A stretch of DNA of 9,798 bases from Pseudomonadota bacterium (GCA_023423775.1 JAFAEZ010000073.1:1-9798); one strand, 5' to 3'; shown: positions 1-7,091, counted from the first letter of the stretch. Made by a program: numbers and translations. Notes: generated by a model from the sequence alone, not told the origin.

Positions 1-20
1 CCCCCCCCCCCCCCCCCCCC
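1..20. repeat. C20 homopolymer at left edge
   Basis: Twenty consecutive C open the window and pass directly into addB coding sequence. Read in the addB frame they would give a run of prolines that is not expected in this part of the protein. This most likely marks a contig end or low-quality read tail (poly-G read through on the other strand) rather than genomic sequence. That is an inference. Confidence 0.6.
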
Positions 21-2015
21 GCCCGCTTCACCGGTAAATGGCAGGAACTGAAGCCTGCGGAGCGGCGCCTCAGCGGCGTCCGTGCCCTCGAGTTGGCCGA
101 TCCGGCCGAGGAAGCGCAGGCGATCGCGCTGGCGTTGCGCGAGGCGCTCGAGACTCCGGAGCGGACCGCTGCCCTGGTGACGCCCGACCGCAATCTCGCC
201 CGCCGCGTCTCCGCGCACCTCAAGCGCTGGGGGATCGAAGCCGACGACAGCGCCGGCCGTCCGCTCAGCCAGACCCCACCGGGAACCCTTCTGCTGGCGC
301 TCGCCACGGCCGCCGCCGAGTCGTTCGCGCCGGTGTCCCTGCTCACGGTGCTCAAGCATCCGCTGGTGATGAAGGAAGAGGGGCGCCTCGACTGGCTCGA
401 GGGCGTGCGTCTGCTCGATCTCGCCTTGCGCGGCCCGCGTCCGCCCGCCGGGCTCCAGGGCGTTGCGGACTACCTCGCCGACACGAGCGGTCGCGACGGC
501 GAGCTCCGCAGGCGCGCAGGCCTGTGGTGGAAAGGCGCGCGGCGGCGGCTGGATGCGCTCGAAGCGGCCTTCGCAGTGCCGCAGCCGAAGATCGCCGAAC
601 TGCTGGGCGCGCTCCGCTCGGCGGCGTCGGAGCTCACCCAGGACGCCGTCTGGGCCGGTCCCGCCGGGCGGGCGGCTGCGGAGCTGTTCGCCAGTACCGA
701 GCCTGCGGCCGAGCACGGGCCGGGCCGCCTCGACCGCGCCAGCCTGGCGCCGCTGCTCCAGCAATTGATGGATGCCGTCGCCGTGCGCCCGCCTTACGGG
801 CAGCATCCGCGCATCTTCATCTGGGGCCTGCTCGAAGCGCGGCTGCAGCATGCCGATCTGATGATCCTGGCGGGGCTCAACGAAGGCACTTGGCCGGCGC
901 TGCCGACGCCGGATCCGTGGCTCGCTCCGCGGATTCGCGCTGAGCTTGGCCTGCCTGGCCTGGAGCGGCGCATCGGCCTCGCCGCCCATGATTTCGCTAC
1001 CGCGCTCGGGGGCCGCGAGGTGCTGGTGACCCGCGCCCGCCGTGACGCGCGCGCGCCCGCGATCGCCTCGCGCTTGTGGCTCCGGCTCGAGGCGATGACC
1101 GGCGGGCTCACCCGCGAACCGCGGCTCCGCCGTTGGGCACAGGCGCTGGACAGGCCGGCCGATTATCGCCCGGCCGCGCAGCCGGCGCCGGTTCCGCCGG
1201 CCGACATCCGCCCGCGCACAATCTCGGTCACCGAGGTCGACCGGCTGAAGGCCGACCCCTTCGCTTTCTACGCCCGCAAGATGCTGCGGCTGCTGGCGCT
1301 CGACCCGATCGATGCCGATCCGAGCCCGGCCTGGCGCGGCACGGCCGTGCACGACGTGCTCGAAGCCTGGATGAAGGAGGATGACTGCGACCCGGACAAG
1401 CTCCGGCCGCGCGCGGAGGCCTTCCTCGCGACCGCCTCGGCCCACCCGTTGATGCGCGCCCTATGGCAACCGCGGCTGCTCGAGGCGATCGACTGGGTGG
1501 CGGAGCAGGTGGCGACGAACCGAGCCGCCGGCCGCGCGCCGCTCGAAGCGGAGATCTGGGGCGCGATCGAAATCGCCGGGGTCAAGCTCGGCGGCAAGGC
1601 CGACCGCCTCGACCGCGCTGCCGACGGCAGCTTGGTGGTGATCGACTACAAGACCGGAATGCCGCCCGGGCCCAAGGCCGTGGCCGAAGGCTATTCGATG
1701 CAATTGGGCCTGCTCGGCCTGATCGCCGAACGCGGTGGCTTTGAAGGCGTGGAGGGCGTGCCCGCCGGCTTCGAATATTGGTCGCTGGCGAAGAAAGGCG
1801 GCAAGCTCGGCTACGTCGCCAGCCCGGTGGGCGGCCGCAACGGGCTGGATCCGGCCGAGTTCACGACCGTGGCCGCGCGCAACTTCATCGGCGCCGCGGA
1901 GAAATGGCTGACCGGCGAGGAGCCGTTCACGGCCAAGCTCCATCCCGAATATGCGCCCTACGGCGAATATGACCAGCTGATGCGCCTCGACGAATGGTAC
2001 GGCCGCGAGGGCTGA
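3..2015 (+). CDS. addB: Double-strand break repair protein AddB, 5'-truncated
   Basis: AddB is the second subunit of the AddAB helicase-nuclease, which resects double-strand breaks for RecA-dependent repair in the cytoplasm. The frame is open from the left edge, so the start lies outside the window. About 664 residues are readable from base 21, against roughly 1000 in the family. The first readable part, with TPDRNLARRV and DDSAGRPL, matches the inactive helicase-like region of alphaproteobacterial AddB. The C-terminal third is a RecB-type PDDEXK nuclease: RGTAVHDVLE (His at 1350), GKADRLD (Asp at 1602) and VIDYKTG (Asp at 1644, Lys at 1650). All of these nuclease residues are present. Only one cysteine is visible, so the four-cysteine iron-sulphur site of Bacillus AddB is absent. 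The stop is TGA at 2013. The TTG at base 93 is an internal Leu codon, not the start. addA, usually the next gene, is not there. Confidence 0.93.
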   Translation, partial: PPPPPPARFTGKWQELKPAERRLSGVRALELADPAEEAQAIALALREALETPERTAALVTPDRNLARRVSAHLKRWGIEADDSAGRPLSQTPPGTLLLALATAAAESFAPVSLLTVLKHPLVMKEEGRLDWLEGVRLLDLALRGPRPPAGLQGVADYLADTSGRDGELRRRAGLWWKGARRRLDALEAAFAVPQPKIAELLGALRSAASELTQDAVWAGPAGRAAAELFASTEPAAEHGPGRLDRASLAPLLQQLMDAVAVRPPYGQHPRIFIWGLLEARLQHADLMILAGLNEGTWPALPTPDPWLAPRIRAELGLPGLERRIGLAAHDFATALGGREVLVTRARRDARAPAIASRLWLRLEAMTGGLTREPRLRRWAQALDRPADYRPAAQPAPVPPADIRPRTISVTEVDRLKADPFAFYARKMLRLLALDPIDADPSPAWRGTAVHDVLEAWMKEDDCDPDKLRPRAEAFLATASAHPLMRALWQPRLLEAIDWVAEQVATNRAAGRAPLEAEIWGAIEIAGVKLGGKADRLDRAADGSLVVIDYKTGMPPGPKAVAEGYSMQLGLLGLIAERGGFEGVEGVPAGFEYWSLAKKGGKLGYVASPVGGRNGLDPAEFTTVAARNFIGAAEKWLTGEEPFTAKLHPEYAPYGEYDQLMRLDEWYGREG

Positions 2016-2018
2016 GCC

Positions 2019-2030
2019 CCGCGGCCGCGG
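2019..2030. repeat. Perfect 12-bp palindrome between convergent genes
   Basis: CCGCGGCCGCGG is fully self-complementary and lies in the 21 bp between the addB stop and the stop of the convergent S9 peptidase gene. It could act as a short bidirectional terminator stem, but there is no room for a loop and no T-tract on either side. It may simply be a chance result of high GC content. Confidence 0.3.
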
Positions 2031-2036
2031 TCCACC

Positions 2037-3965
2037 TTACTGGCCGCCGAACAGTCTGCGCAGGAACACCGTCTCCACCTCGCGGCGCAGGTCGTTATTG
2101 TGCTTCTTCAGGAAGCCGTGGCCCTCGTCGGCATAGACGACGTACCAGGCATCGACCCCGTTCTGCCGGATCTTCGCCACCACTTGGTCGCTCTCCGACT
2201 TGGGCACGCGCGGGTCGTTGGCGCCCTGCATCACCAGCATCGGCTTGGTGATCTTGTGGACGTTGGCGAGCGGGTTGATGCGCTCGAACACGGCCCGCAT
2301 CTTCGGATCGCGCTCGTCGCCATATTCGGCGCGACGGTTGTCGCGGCGATAGGCCTCGGTGTTGTTGAGGAAGGTGATGAAGTCGCTGATGCCGTAGCGC
2401 TCGACGCCGCCGACCAGGCGATCGGCATAATGGGTCATCACTGCCAGCGACATATAGCCGCCATAAGACTGGCCGTAGACCGCGACCTTGTCTTTATCGA
2501 GGTCGGGCTGGGCGGCGATCCAGTCGAGCAGGGCGCCGATATCCTTGACGCTGTCCTCGCGCTTCGGCCCGTTGTCGAGGTTGAGATATTTGGTGCCGTA
2601 GCCGTCGCTGCCGCGGACGTTGGGCAGGATCACGGTCGCGCCCAGCATGTTCGCCATATATTGCGCGCCGGGATTCCAGCCCGGCCGCGTCTGCGATTCC
2701 GGGCCGCCGTGAATATCCATCACGACGGGCGTCTTCGCCCCCGCCGGCACGTTGGTCGGGCGGTAGACGAAGGCCGGCACCGAAAGGCCGTCGAACGACT
2801 TGAAGCGGACCAGCTTGGGCTCGGCCAAGGTCTTGGGATCGAGCCCGCCCAGCTCGGACTCGGTCCAGCGGGTGAGCTGTCCGCCGGCTACGTCCCAGGT
2901 CCAGACATCGCCGGCCGAGGTCGCAGTCGAGAGGCTGACGGCGAGCTTCGATCCGTCCGGCGAGAAGTCGAGGCCGGTGAGCACCCCGCGCGGAAGCTGC
3001 GGCTGCGGCAGCGCGCGACGCGTCACGCGATCCTGCAGCACGACGCGGGAGAAGCCGTCCTCGTTCACCGCATAAGCCATGACGCGGCCGTCGGAGCTGA
3101 GCTTGAACGTCTCGACGTCCCATTTGAGGTCCGGCGCAAGCACAGTGCGCTTGCCGCTGGCGAGATCGATCTCGACCAGCCGGCGATTGTCGGAGTCGGC
3201 GTCGGTTATGACGATGATGCCCTTGCCGTCGGGCGTGAAGCGCGCCTCTTCGTAGCGGGCCGGCTTGGCGGTGAAGGCGAGCTCACGCGCTTGGCCGGTG
3301 GCGAGATCGAGCACCGACAGGTGCGTCACGCGGTTCGAGAGGTTACGAGCAAGCAGGATGCGGCTCTTGTCGGGGGAGATGTCGGCCGCCTGGATCGCGC
3401 CCGTGCCTTGGTAGGCGAGCCTGCGCGACCCCGGATTGGAGGGATCGGCGGTGAAGATCGCGTAATCGGGCGAGCCCTTGGTCGCCCGCGACCAGGCGAC
3501 CAGGCTGCCGTCCTTGCTGAAGACGGCGCCTTGGTTGCGCGTGCCGGCCTCGGTGAGGGCGACCGGTTCGCCGGTCAGACCCATGGCGTAGAGCTGGAAC
3601 CATTCGTCGCCGCCCGTGTCGCGCGTGACCAGGAAACGGTCGCTGCCCGGAATGGCCGAAACCCCGCCGACCGGCTCGTCGAAGAAGGTGAGCTGGGTGC
3701 GCGCCGCGCCGGGAGCGGCGACGCGGTGGACCTGGCTGGTGGTGCCGAAGCGGGTGGTGATCAGCATCGAACCGTCGGGCAGCCAGTCGCGGAAGGTCGC
3801 GTCGCGGTAATTCTGGTAGCGCTGCACCGCCGCCTTCACCTCGGCGGGAATGGCCGGCACGTTCTCCAGGGTGGCGGTCCCGACCTGCCGGGTCTCGACA
3901 GGCGCATTCTGGGCGATCGCCGGCGCGGCGGTGGCAAGGAGCAGGGCAAGGACGGCAGAACGCAT
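2037..3965 (-). CDS. Secreted S9-family prolyl oligopeptidase-like serine peptidase
   Basis: A 642-residue member of peptidase family S9 (prolyl oligopeptidase / acylaminoacyl peptidase type), predicted to trim short peptides in the periplasm. Residues 1-18 form a signal peptide with a hydrophobic core (VLALLLATAA) and a likely cut after AIA. Residues about 30-385 are a beta-propeller-like region with repeated 'SPDG/TPDG' blades. The C-terminal alpha/beta-hydrolase has HGGPE at 419-423 and GQSYGG around the nucleophile Ser500. Asp584 (in GANDPRVP) and His616 (in DEGHGF) complete the triad. Length and all catalytic residues are normal, so the gene should be active. The start at 3965 is supported by a GGGGAAA ribosome site (3974-3980 on the complement) about eight bases upstream. 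It is transcribed alone, convergent with addB. The natural substrate cannot be told from sequence. Confidence 0.93.
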   Translation of the reverse strand: MRSAVLALLLATAAPAIAQNAPVETRQVGTATLENVPAIPAEVKAAVQRYQNYRDATFRDWLPDGSMLITTRFGTTSQVHRVAAPGAARTQLTFFDEPVGGVSAIPGSDRFLVTRDTGGDEWFQLYAMGLTGEPVALTEAGTRNQGAVFSKDGSLVAWSRATKGSPDYAIFTADPSNPGSRRLAYQGTGAIQAADISPDKSRILLARNLSNRVTHLSVLDLATGQARELAFTAKPARYEEARFTPDGKGIIVITDADSDNRRLVEIDLASGKRTVLAPDLKWDVETFKLSSDGRVMAYAVNEDGFSRVVLQDRVTRRALPQPQLPRGVLTGLDFSPDGSKLAVSLSTATSAGDVWTWDVAGGQLTRWTESELGGLDPKTLAEPKLVRFKSFDGLSVPAFVYRPTNVPAGAKTPVVMDIHGGPESQTRPGWNPGAQYMANMLGATVILPNVRGSDGYGTKYLNLDNGPKREDSVKDIGALLDWIAAQPDLDKDKVAVYGQSYGGYMSLAVMTHYADRLVGGVERYGISDFITFLNNTEAYRRDNRRAEYGDERDPKMRAVFERINPLANVHKITKPMLVMQGANDPRVPKSESDQVVAKIRQNGVDAWYVVYADEGHGFLKKHNNDLRREVETVFLRRLFGGQ

Positions 3966-4064
3966 CTGGATATTTCCCCGAATCTGGTTGTCGGCAGCAT
4001 TTGTGGCACGCCACTACATCGAAGGGTAGAGTGCGGGTAACCTCAGGCGAGGTTGGGGAATGGC

Positions 4065-4169
4065 ATGCCCGTCGACGGAATTGCCGCTTTCGTCGCGCGC
4101 GACCGCATTGGCAGCATCCGGCGCGGCTTCAGCCGCAAGAGCCGCGACCTCGACAAGGACCGCTTCTAG
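4065..4169 (+). CDS. Possible 34-residue basic protein, hypothetical
   Basis: A short frame begins MPVDGIAAFVARDR and ends DLDKDRF before TAG. It lies in the gap between the divergently placed S9 peptidase and CsgG-like genes. In its favour, 29 of 33 codons after the start end in G or C, as in the neighbouring real genes, and the amino acids are balanced (Asp, Lys, Arg, Ile, Phe) rather than the Ala/Arg/Ser-rich pattern of shadow frames. GGGGAA at 4055-4060 is a possible but close ribosome site. It has no signal peptide or membrane segment and is strongly basic in its second half. I do not recognise a family. It could be the first gene of a unit with the CsgG-like gene, or a gene remnant. Confidence 0.4.
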   Translation: MPVDGIAAFVARDRIGSIRRGFSRKSRDLDKDRF

Positions 4170-4185
4170 GCAGAAGATCAACTTG

Positions 4186-4199
4186 ATCGGCGAACCGAT
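4186..4199 (+). other. Short hairpin upstream of the CsgG-like gene
   Basis: ATCGG and CCGAT flank a CGAA tetraloop, giving a five-base-pair stem 37 bases before the start codon at 4237. It could form in the 5' leader of the CsgG-like transcript or mark the end of the small upstream frame. There is no T-tract, so termination is unlikely. The stem is short enough to be chance. Confidence 0.2.
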
Positions 4200-4222
4200 G
4201 CCGGTCGGGCACAACGGTCCTT

Positions 4223-4231
4223 AAGGGGGAA
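4223..4231 (+). promoter_or_regulatory. Strong ribosome binding site
   Basis: AAGGGGGAA lies five bases before the ATG at 4237. It is the clearest Shine-Dalgarno sequence in the window and settles the start of the CsgG-like gene. Confidence 0.7.
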
Positions 4232-4236
4232 AATCG

Positions 4237-5001
4237 ATGCGCACACTCGCTCTCGTCACCGCCATTTCGGCTCTCGCGATCGCTGCGACTCCGGCCATGG
4301 CCGCCGACAAATCGTCGGGCCGCAAGGCCCAGGAAAAGGCGCAGGCCGAAATCCCGGTCTGCACCCGCAAGCTCGGCACGATCGCGATCGTCGAACCCGA
4401 CAACAATTGGTGGCAGGGGCTCGGTCTCGGCAGCCCCGAAGCGGTCATCAAGATGTTCGTGATGAAGTCGGGCTGCTTCAGCCTGGTCGATCGCAACAAG
4501 GGTCTGCAGAGCCGCAACATCGAGCGCGCGCTCGCCGACAATGGCGAGCTGCAGGGCGGATCGAACATCGGCCGCGGCCAGGTCAAGGCCGCCGATTATT
4601 TCATCGTCCCCGACATCGTCTCGAAGAACGACCGTTCGGGCGGCAACAATATCGGCGCCGCTCTCGGCGGCTTCCTCGGCGGCAGCACGTTCGGCGCGCT
4701 CGCCGGCAATATCAGCGTCAACAAGAAGGAGGCCAACGTCCTCCTCACCCTCGTCAACAGCCGCACGACCGAGCAGGAGCGGATGACGGAGGGTTATGCC
4801 CGCAAGTCCGACTGGAGCTTCGGCGCCGGCGGCGGCGCCGGCTGGTGGGGCGGCTTCGGTGCGGTCGGCGGCGGCGGCTATCAGAATACCGACATTGGCC
4901 AGGTGCTCGTCCTCGCCTATCTCGACGCCTACAAGAATCTGGTCACCCAATTGGGCGGCCTTCCGGCAAACCCCAGCGCGGCCGCTCCGGTCGCGCGCTG
5001 A
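4237..5001 (+). CDS. Exported CsgG/HfaB-like protein
   Basis: This 254-residue protein is exported: residues 1-22 are a signal peptide with a likely cut at PAMA/AD. The mature part starts with a charged stretch (to about 38) and then a CsgG-type fold: GTIAIVEPDNNWW at about 47-59, SGCFSLVDR at 78-86, and AADYFIVPDIV at 118-128. A glycine-zipper stretch (about 135-157, NIGAALGGFLGGSTFGALAG) could contact membrane. The segment NKKEANVLLTLVNSRT (162-177) and a second Gly/Trp-rich loop (197-215) follow. CsgG relatives form outer-membrane secretion pores or bind there. Unlike E. coli CsgG this protein has no lipobox Cys after the signal peptide; its two cysteines are Cys42 and Cys80, which might form a disulphide. 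No curli subunit or csgE/csgF gene is nearby, so a curli role is not supported. The domain assignment is fairly secure, the function is not. Confidence 0.78.
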   Translation: MRTLALVTAISALAIAATPAMAADKSSGRKAQEKAQAEIPVCTRKLGTIAIVEPDNNWWQGLGLGSPEAVIKMFVMKSGCFSLVDRNKGLQSRNIERALADNGELQGGSNIGRGQVKAADYFIVPDIVSKNDRSGGNNIGAALGGFLGGSTFGALAGNISVNKKEANVLLTLVNSRTTEQERMTEGYARKSDWSFGAGGGAGWWGGFGAVGGGGYQNTDIGQVLVLAYLDAYKNLVTQLGGLPANPSAAAPVAR

Positions 5002-5015
5002 GCCGCGCGGGGTAG

Positions 5016-5046
5016 GGGACGGCGCCGAAGGGAGCGGCGCCGTCCC
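5016..5046 (+). terminator. Hairpin terminator behind the CsgG-like gene
   Basis: GGGACGGCGCC (5016-5026) and GGCGCCGTCCC (5036-5046) form a perfect 11-bp GC-rich stem with a nine-base loop, starting 15 bases after the stop at 5001. The following TGCTGTTT is only weakly T-rich, so it is an imperfect intrinsic terminator on the plus strand, but the placement fits. Confidence 0.7.
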
Positions 5047-5074
5047 TGCTGTTTCAGCACATCGCGTAAGCGCG

Positions 5075-5089
5075 GCCGGCTCAGCCGGC
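5075..5089 (-). terminator. Small hairpin downstream of the 57-residue gene
   Basis: GCCGGC, TCA, GCCGGC can pair as a 6-bp stem with a three-base loop. It begins just beyond the minus-strand stop at 5092-5094. A second dyad, CGCG-TAAG-CGCG, lies at 5063-5074. No T-tract follows on the minus strand. These may help separate the convergent transcripts. Confidence 0.3.
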
Positions 5090-5091
5090 TG

Positions 5092-5265
5092 TCAGCCGTT
5101 GCGCTTGGACCGGTTGGCGTAGAGCAAGGCGGCCACGATCGCGGCCGATCCGATCCCGACGGCGACTCCCTTGATCAGGCGGTTCTTCTTTGGCCGGCCG
5201 TCCACGTCCGTGTCAGTGGAAGGTTGGGCGGCGGCGTCTTGGCTTTGGGTTTCGGGACGTAGCAT
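5092..5265 (-). CDS. Small single-pass membrane protein, 57 residues, hypothetical
   Basis: The frame starts MLRPETQSQD and ends NRSKRNG. Residues 1-24 are hydrophilic and rich in Gln, Asp and Thr. A basic patch (RPKKNRLIK, 24-32) is followed by one hydrophobic helix (about 33-50, GVAVGIGSAAIVAALLYA) and a short basic tail. There is no signal-peptidase site, so it should stay anchored in the inner membrane. AGGAAGG (5270-5276 on the complement) four bases before the ATG is a good ribosome site and supports translation. The gene converges with the CsgG-like gene and diverges from another tiny membrane-protein gene 93 bp away. I do not recognise a family. The codon pattern, ribosome site and coherent membrane layout make it likely real. 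Confidence 0.72.
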   Translation of the reverse strand: MLRPETQSQDAAAQPSTDTDVDGRPKKNRLIKGVAVGIGSAAIVAALLYANRSKRNG

Positions 5266-5317
5266 TCGGCCTTCCTAGCCAGCGCCCCCGCTGTGCGCAA
5301 CCGAGCGCCGGCCGCGT

Positions 5318-5332
5318 CCTTATGCTATAAGG
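5318..5332. promoter_or_regulatory. Symmetric promoter-like element between divergent small genes
   Basis: CCTTAT-GCT-ATAAGG is a dyad with 6-bp arms. On the plus strand it contains TGCTATAAG (5323-5331), an extended -10 match (TGn plus five of six TATAAT bases). This would start transcription about 20 bases before the ATG at 5359. On the minus strand the same dyad offers CATAAG as a weaker -10 toward the gene starting at 5265. No good -35 is visible in either direction. It could be a shared bidirectional promoter or a repressor site overlapping the promoter. Confidence 0.4.
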
Positions 5333-5358
5333 GCTGGACGGAAAACGGAGCAGCGGAA

Positions 5359-5439
5359 ATGGACTTCATTCGGAGCATGCAGAGCCGGGACTGGATGATC
5401 GCGGCCGTCGCCTTCGTCGCCGGGGCGATCATCTTCTAG
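5359..5439 (+). CDS. Tiny membrane protein, 26 residues, hypothetical
   Basis: The frame reads MDFIRSMQSRDWM, then a hydrophobic helix (residues about 13-26, MIAAVAFVAGAIIF) that runs to the C-terminus before TAG. The layout is a short charged N-terminus with a tail anchor. GGAG at 5347-5350 sits eight bases before the ATG, an ideal spacing, and an extended -10 element lies further upstream. Nearly all codons end in G or C apart from a few near the start. The stop is three bases from the stop of the convergent MFS gene. I do not recognise a family. Proteins of this size are usually missed by gene callers. The promoter, ribosome site and membrane helix together support it. Confidence 0.6.
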   Translation: MDFIRSMQSRDWMIAAVAFVAGAIIF

Positions 5440-5442
5440 TAT

Positions 5443-6968
5443 CTATTCGGGCTTGTTGCGTCCGGCCTCCGGGGTTCTCAGCAACCGGCGCGCCTCCAAT
5501 ATGCCGCCGCCGGGGAAGGCGACCGCGGCGCGCAGGCCCGCGACCGGCGAAGCATTGCGGACGCCGCGCCGCGCCATGTTGAGGACGTGCTGCAGCATCT
5601 CGCGTTTCTTTATCTCGCCCTCCTCGCGCACCAGTGACAGGCGGTGGAGCGCGTAGAGCCCGAACAAGGCCGAGATCAGGAAGAAGAACTGCCACCAGCC
5701 GAACGAGACCGCGACGACATCGAGCACGCCCCCGGGTGCGGTCCAGCTGATGTTGAAGCTGAGCTGGCGCGCGCGGAAGAACTCGGCGTAGAGGCCGCCG
5801 ATGAGCGGCGCCGAGCCGGCGGCTGCCGCGGTCACCAGCGCGCTGGTCGCGACATAGACGTGGGCCGAGCCGCGCGGCGCGAGCTTGAGCGTGATCGCGC
5901 CGGAGGCGAGTGCGACCCCGGCCGAGCACATCCCCATCAGGATATGCATGACGACCAGATAGCTGGTCCGCGCGCCGCCTTCGAACTCGCCCGCCAGCGC
6001 CATGGCGGCGATGCACGCGATGAAGGCGGGGGTGGTGACCCCCAGCACCGTCTTGTTGGCGAAGCGATCGGAAAGCTCGCCCCAGAAGCGCAGCACGAGG
6101 AGGTTCGACAACTGGCTGACGATGCTGAGCAACAGCACGAACCCCGCGGAATAGCCGAGCTGCTGGATGAAGAAGACCGTGAAGAAGGGCAAAGCGAGGT
6201 TCACGGCGAACTGCCACGAGGCGAGGAAGCGGATCAGGAAGACGAAATTGGGATCCTTGAACGGGCGGGCGAACAAGGTGCGCAGGCTGTGCCACGCGGG
6301 GCCTGAGGGCATGGTCGGCTCGGGCACGCGCGAAAGCTGCCAGGTGCTGATCAGGCTGGAAAGGAAACCGAGCATGTAGAGGCCGAAGAAGACCAGAGTG
6401 TCGGAATTGCTTCCGCCTTTCGCATATTCCAGCGCGAGAGCGGCAAAGGCGGTGCCGGCCGCGCCGAGCAGCGTGGCGTAGATCGTGCGTCGGGCGAAGA
6501 ATTTGCCGAGCTGCTGATCGGGCACGAGATCGCGGATCCAGCTGTTCCACGCGCAGCCTGCCACTGCGTTGAACGCACAATGGACGGTCTCGCCGATCAC
6601 CAGCAGCACGAGCGCAAGCGTCCGGTCGGGAAGGAAGCCGAGCACCGCCATCAGCGGCAGCGCGAGGCGGGCGATGAACAGGCTGCCGATCGAGATTAGC
6701 CGCCGTGACCGCACCTTTTCCATCAGCAGGACCGTCGGCGCCTGCAGGAGCTGCGTCAGGAAGGGGATCGCTGCGAGCAGTCCGATCACCGCCGGGGTCG
6801 CACCGAGAAATACGCATAAGCGACCAGGACGACCCCGCTGTTGAGCGTGCCGACGATGGTGGCGAAGGCGGCATCCGCCATCAGCCGGCGCAGCCCGCGG
6901 TTCAGCTCGTCGGAAGAAACATGGTCTTGGGTGGTGGTAAGCGACATCGGCCTTGCGTGGTGGTTCAT
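5443..6968 (-). pseudogene. MFS transporter, frameshifted between TM1 and TM2
   Basis: A major facilitator superfamily permease of about 500 residues, split by one missing base. The N-terminal part (6968 down to about 6807) encodes LRRLMADAAFATIVGTLNSG and TM1, then runs out of frame to a TGA at 6786. The rest (about 6807 down to 5443) restarts as LGATPAVIGLLAAIPFL, where TM2 begins, and is open for 448 codons from a GTG at 6789. It supplies TM2 to TM12, the motif-A-like GELSDRFANKTVL between TM8 and TM9, and a basic cytoplasmic tail. Adding one C near 6807 restores a continuous YAYFLGATPAVIG. The remainder shows no other damage, so this is either a sequencing error or a very recent mutation. 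The start could be 6968 or the Met at 6947; neither has a strong ribosome site. The substrate is unknown. The gene is divergent from the GGDEF-EAL gene. Confidence 0.82.
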
Positions 6969-7042
6969 CGGTCCAACCAGCGCCCGCGGGGACTGTTCCG
7001 CTTCGTGCCGGCTCGGGCCGACACGGCGAGATGTCGTCGATA

Positions 7043-7091
7043 AGGAATATTACGGCACGGCGGGGACGTAAGAATTTGACTTTGTATTCCT
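7043..7091. repeat. Inverted repeat in the divergent MFS / GGDEF-EAL gap
   Basis: AGGAATA (7043-7049) and TATTCCT (7085-7091) are exact inverted 7-bp copies 35 bp apart, in an AT-richer pocket just before the start codon at 7107. TTGACT at 7076-7081 resembles a -35 box but no matching -10 lies at the right distance. The repeat could be a pair of operator half-sites. This is suggestive only. Confidence 0.3.

Noticed and set aside
38..943. 301-codon plus-strand frame overlapping addB
   Set aside because: Arg/Ala/Gly-rich shadow in another frame of addB; AddB motifs run continuously in the frame chosen.
2100..4040. 646-codon open frame on the plus strand across the S9 peptidase gene
   Set aside because: It is antisense to a gene with a full catalytic triad, signal peptide and ribosome site. 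Its translation is rich in Ala, Gly, Arg, Val and His with no domain, as expected from high GC third positions on the other strand.
4060..4224. 54-codon frame starting five bases before the 34-residue candidate
   Set aside because: Its translation is dominated by Ala, Ser, Thr and Arg and its third positions lack the local G/C bias, so the overlapping frame from 4065 is the better candidate.
4129..4950. 273-codon minus-strand frame across the CsgG-like gene
   Set aside because: It is antisense to a gene with a strong ribosome site, a signal peptide and a recognisable domain, and it shows only Ala/Asp/Glu/Arg-rich sequence.
5429..6874. 481-codon minus-strand frame overlapping the MFS gene
   Set aside because: Its translation is Arg/Ala/Pro-rich with no membrane helices. 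The frame used here gives eleven clear helices and MFS motifs.
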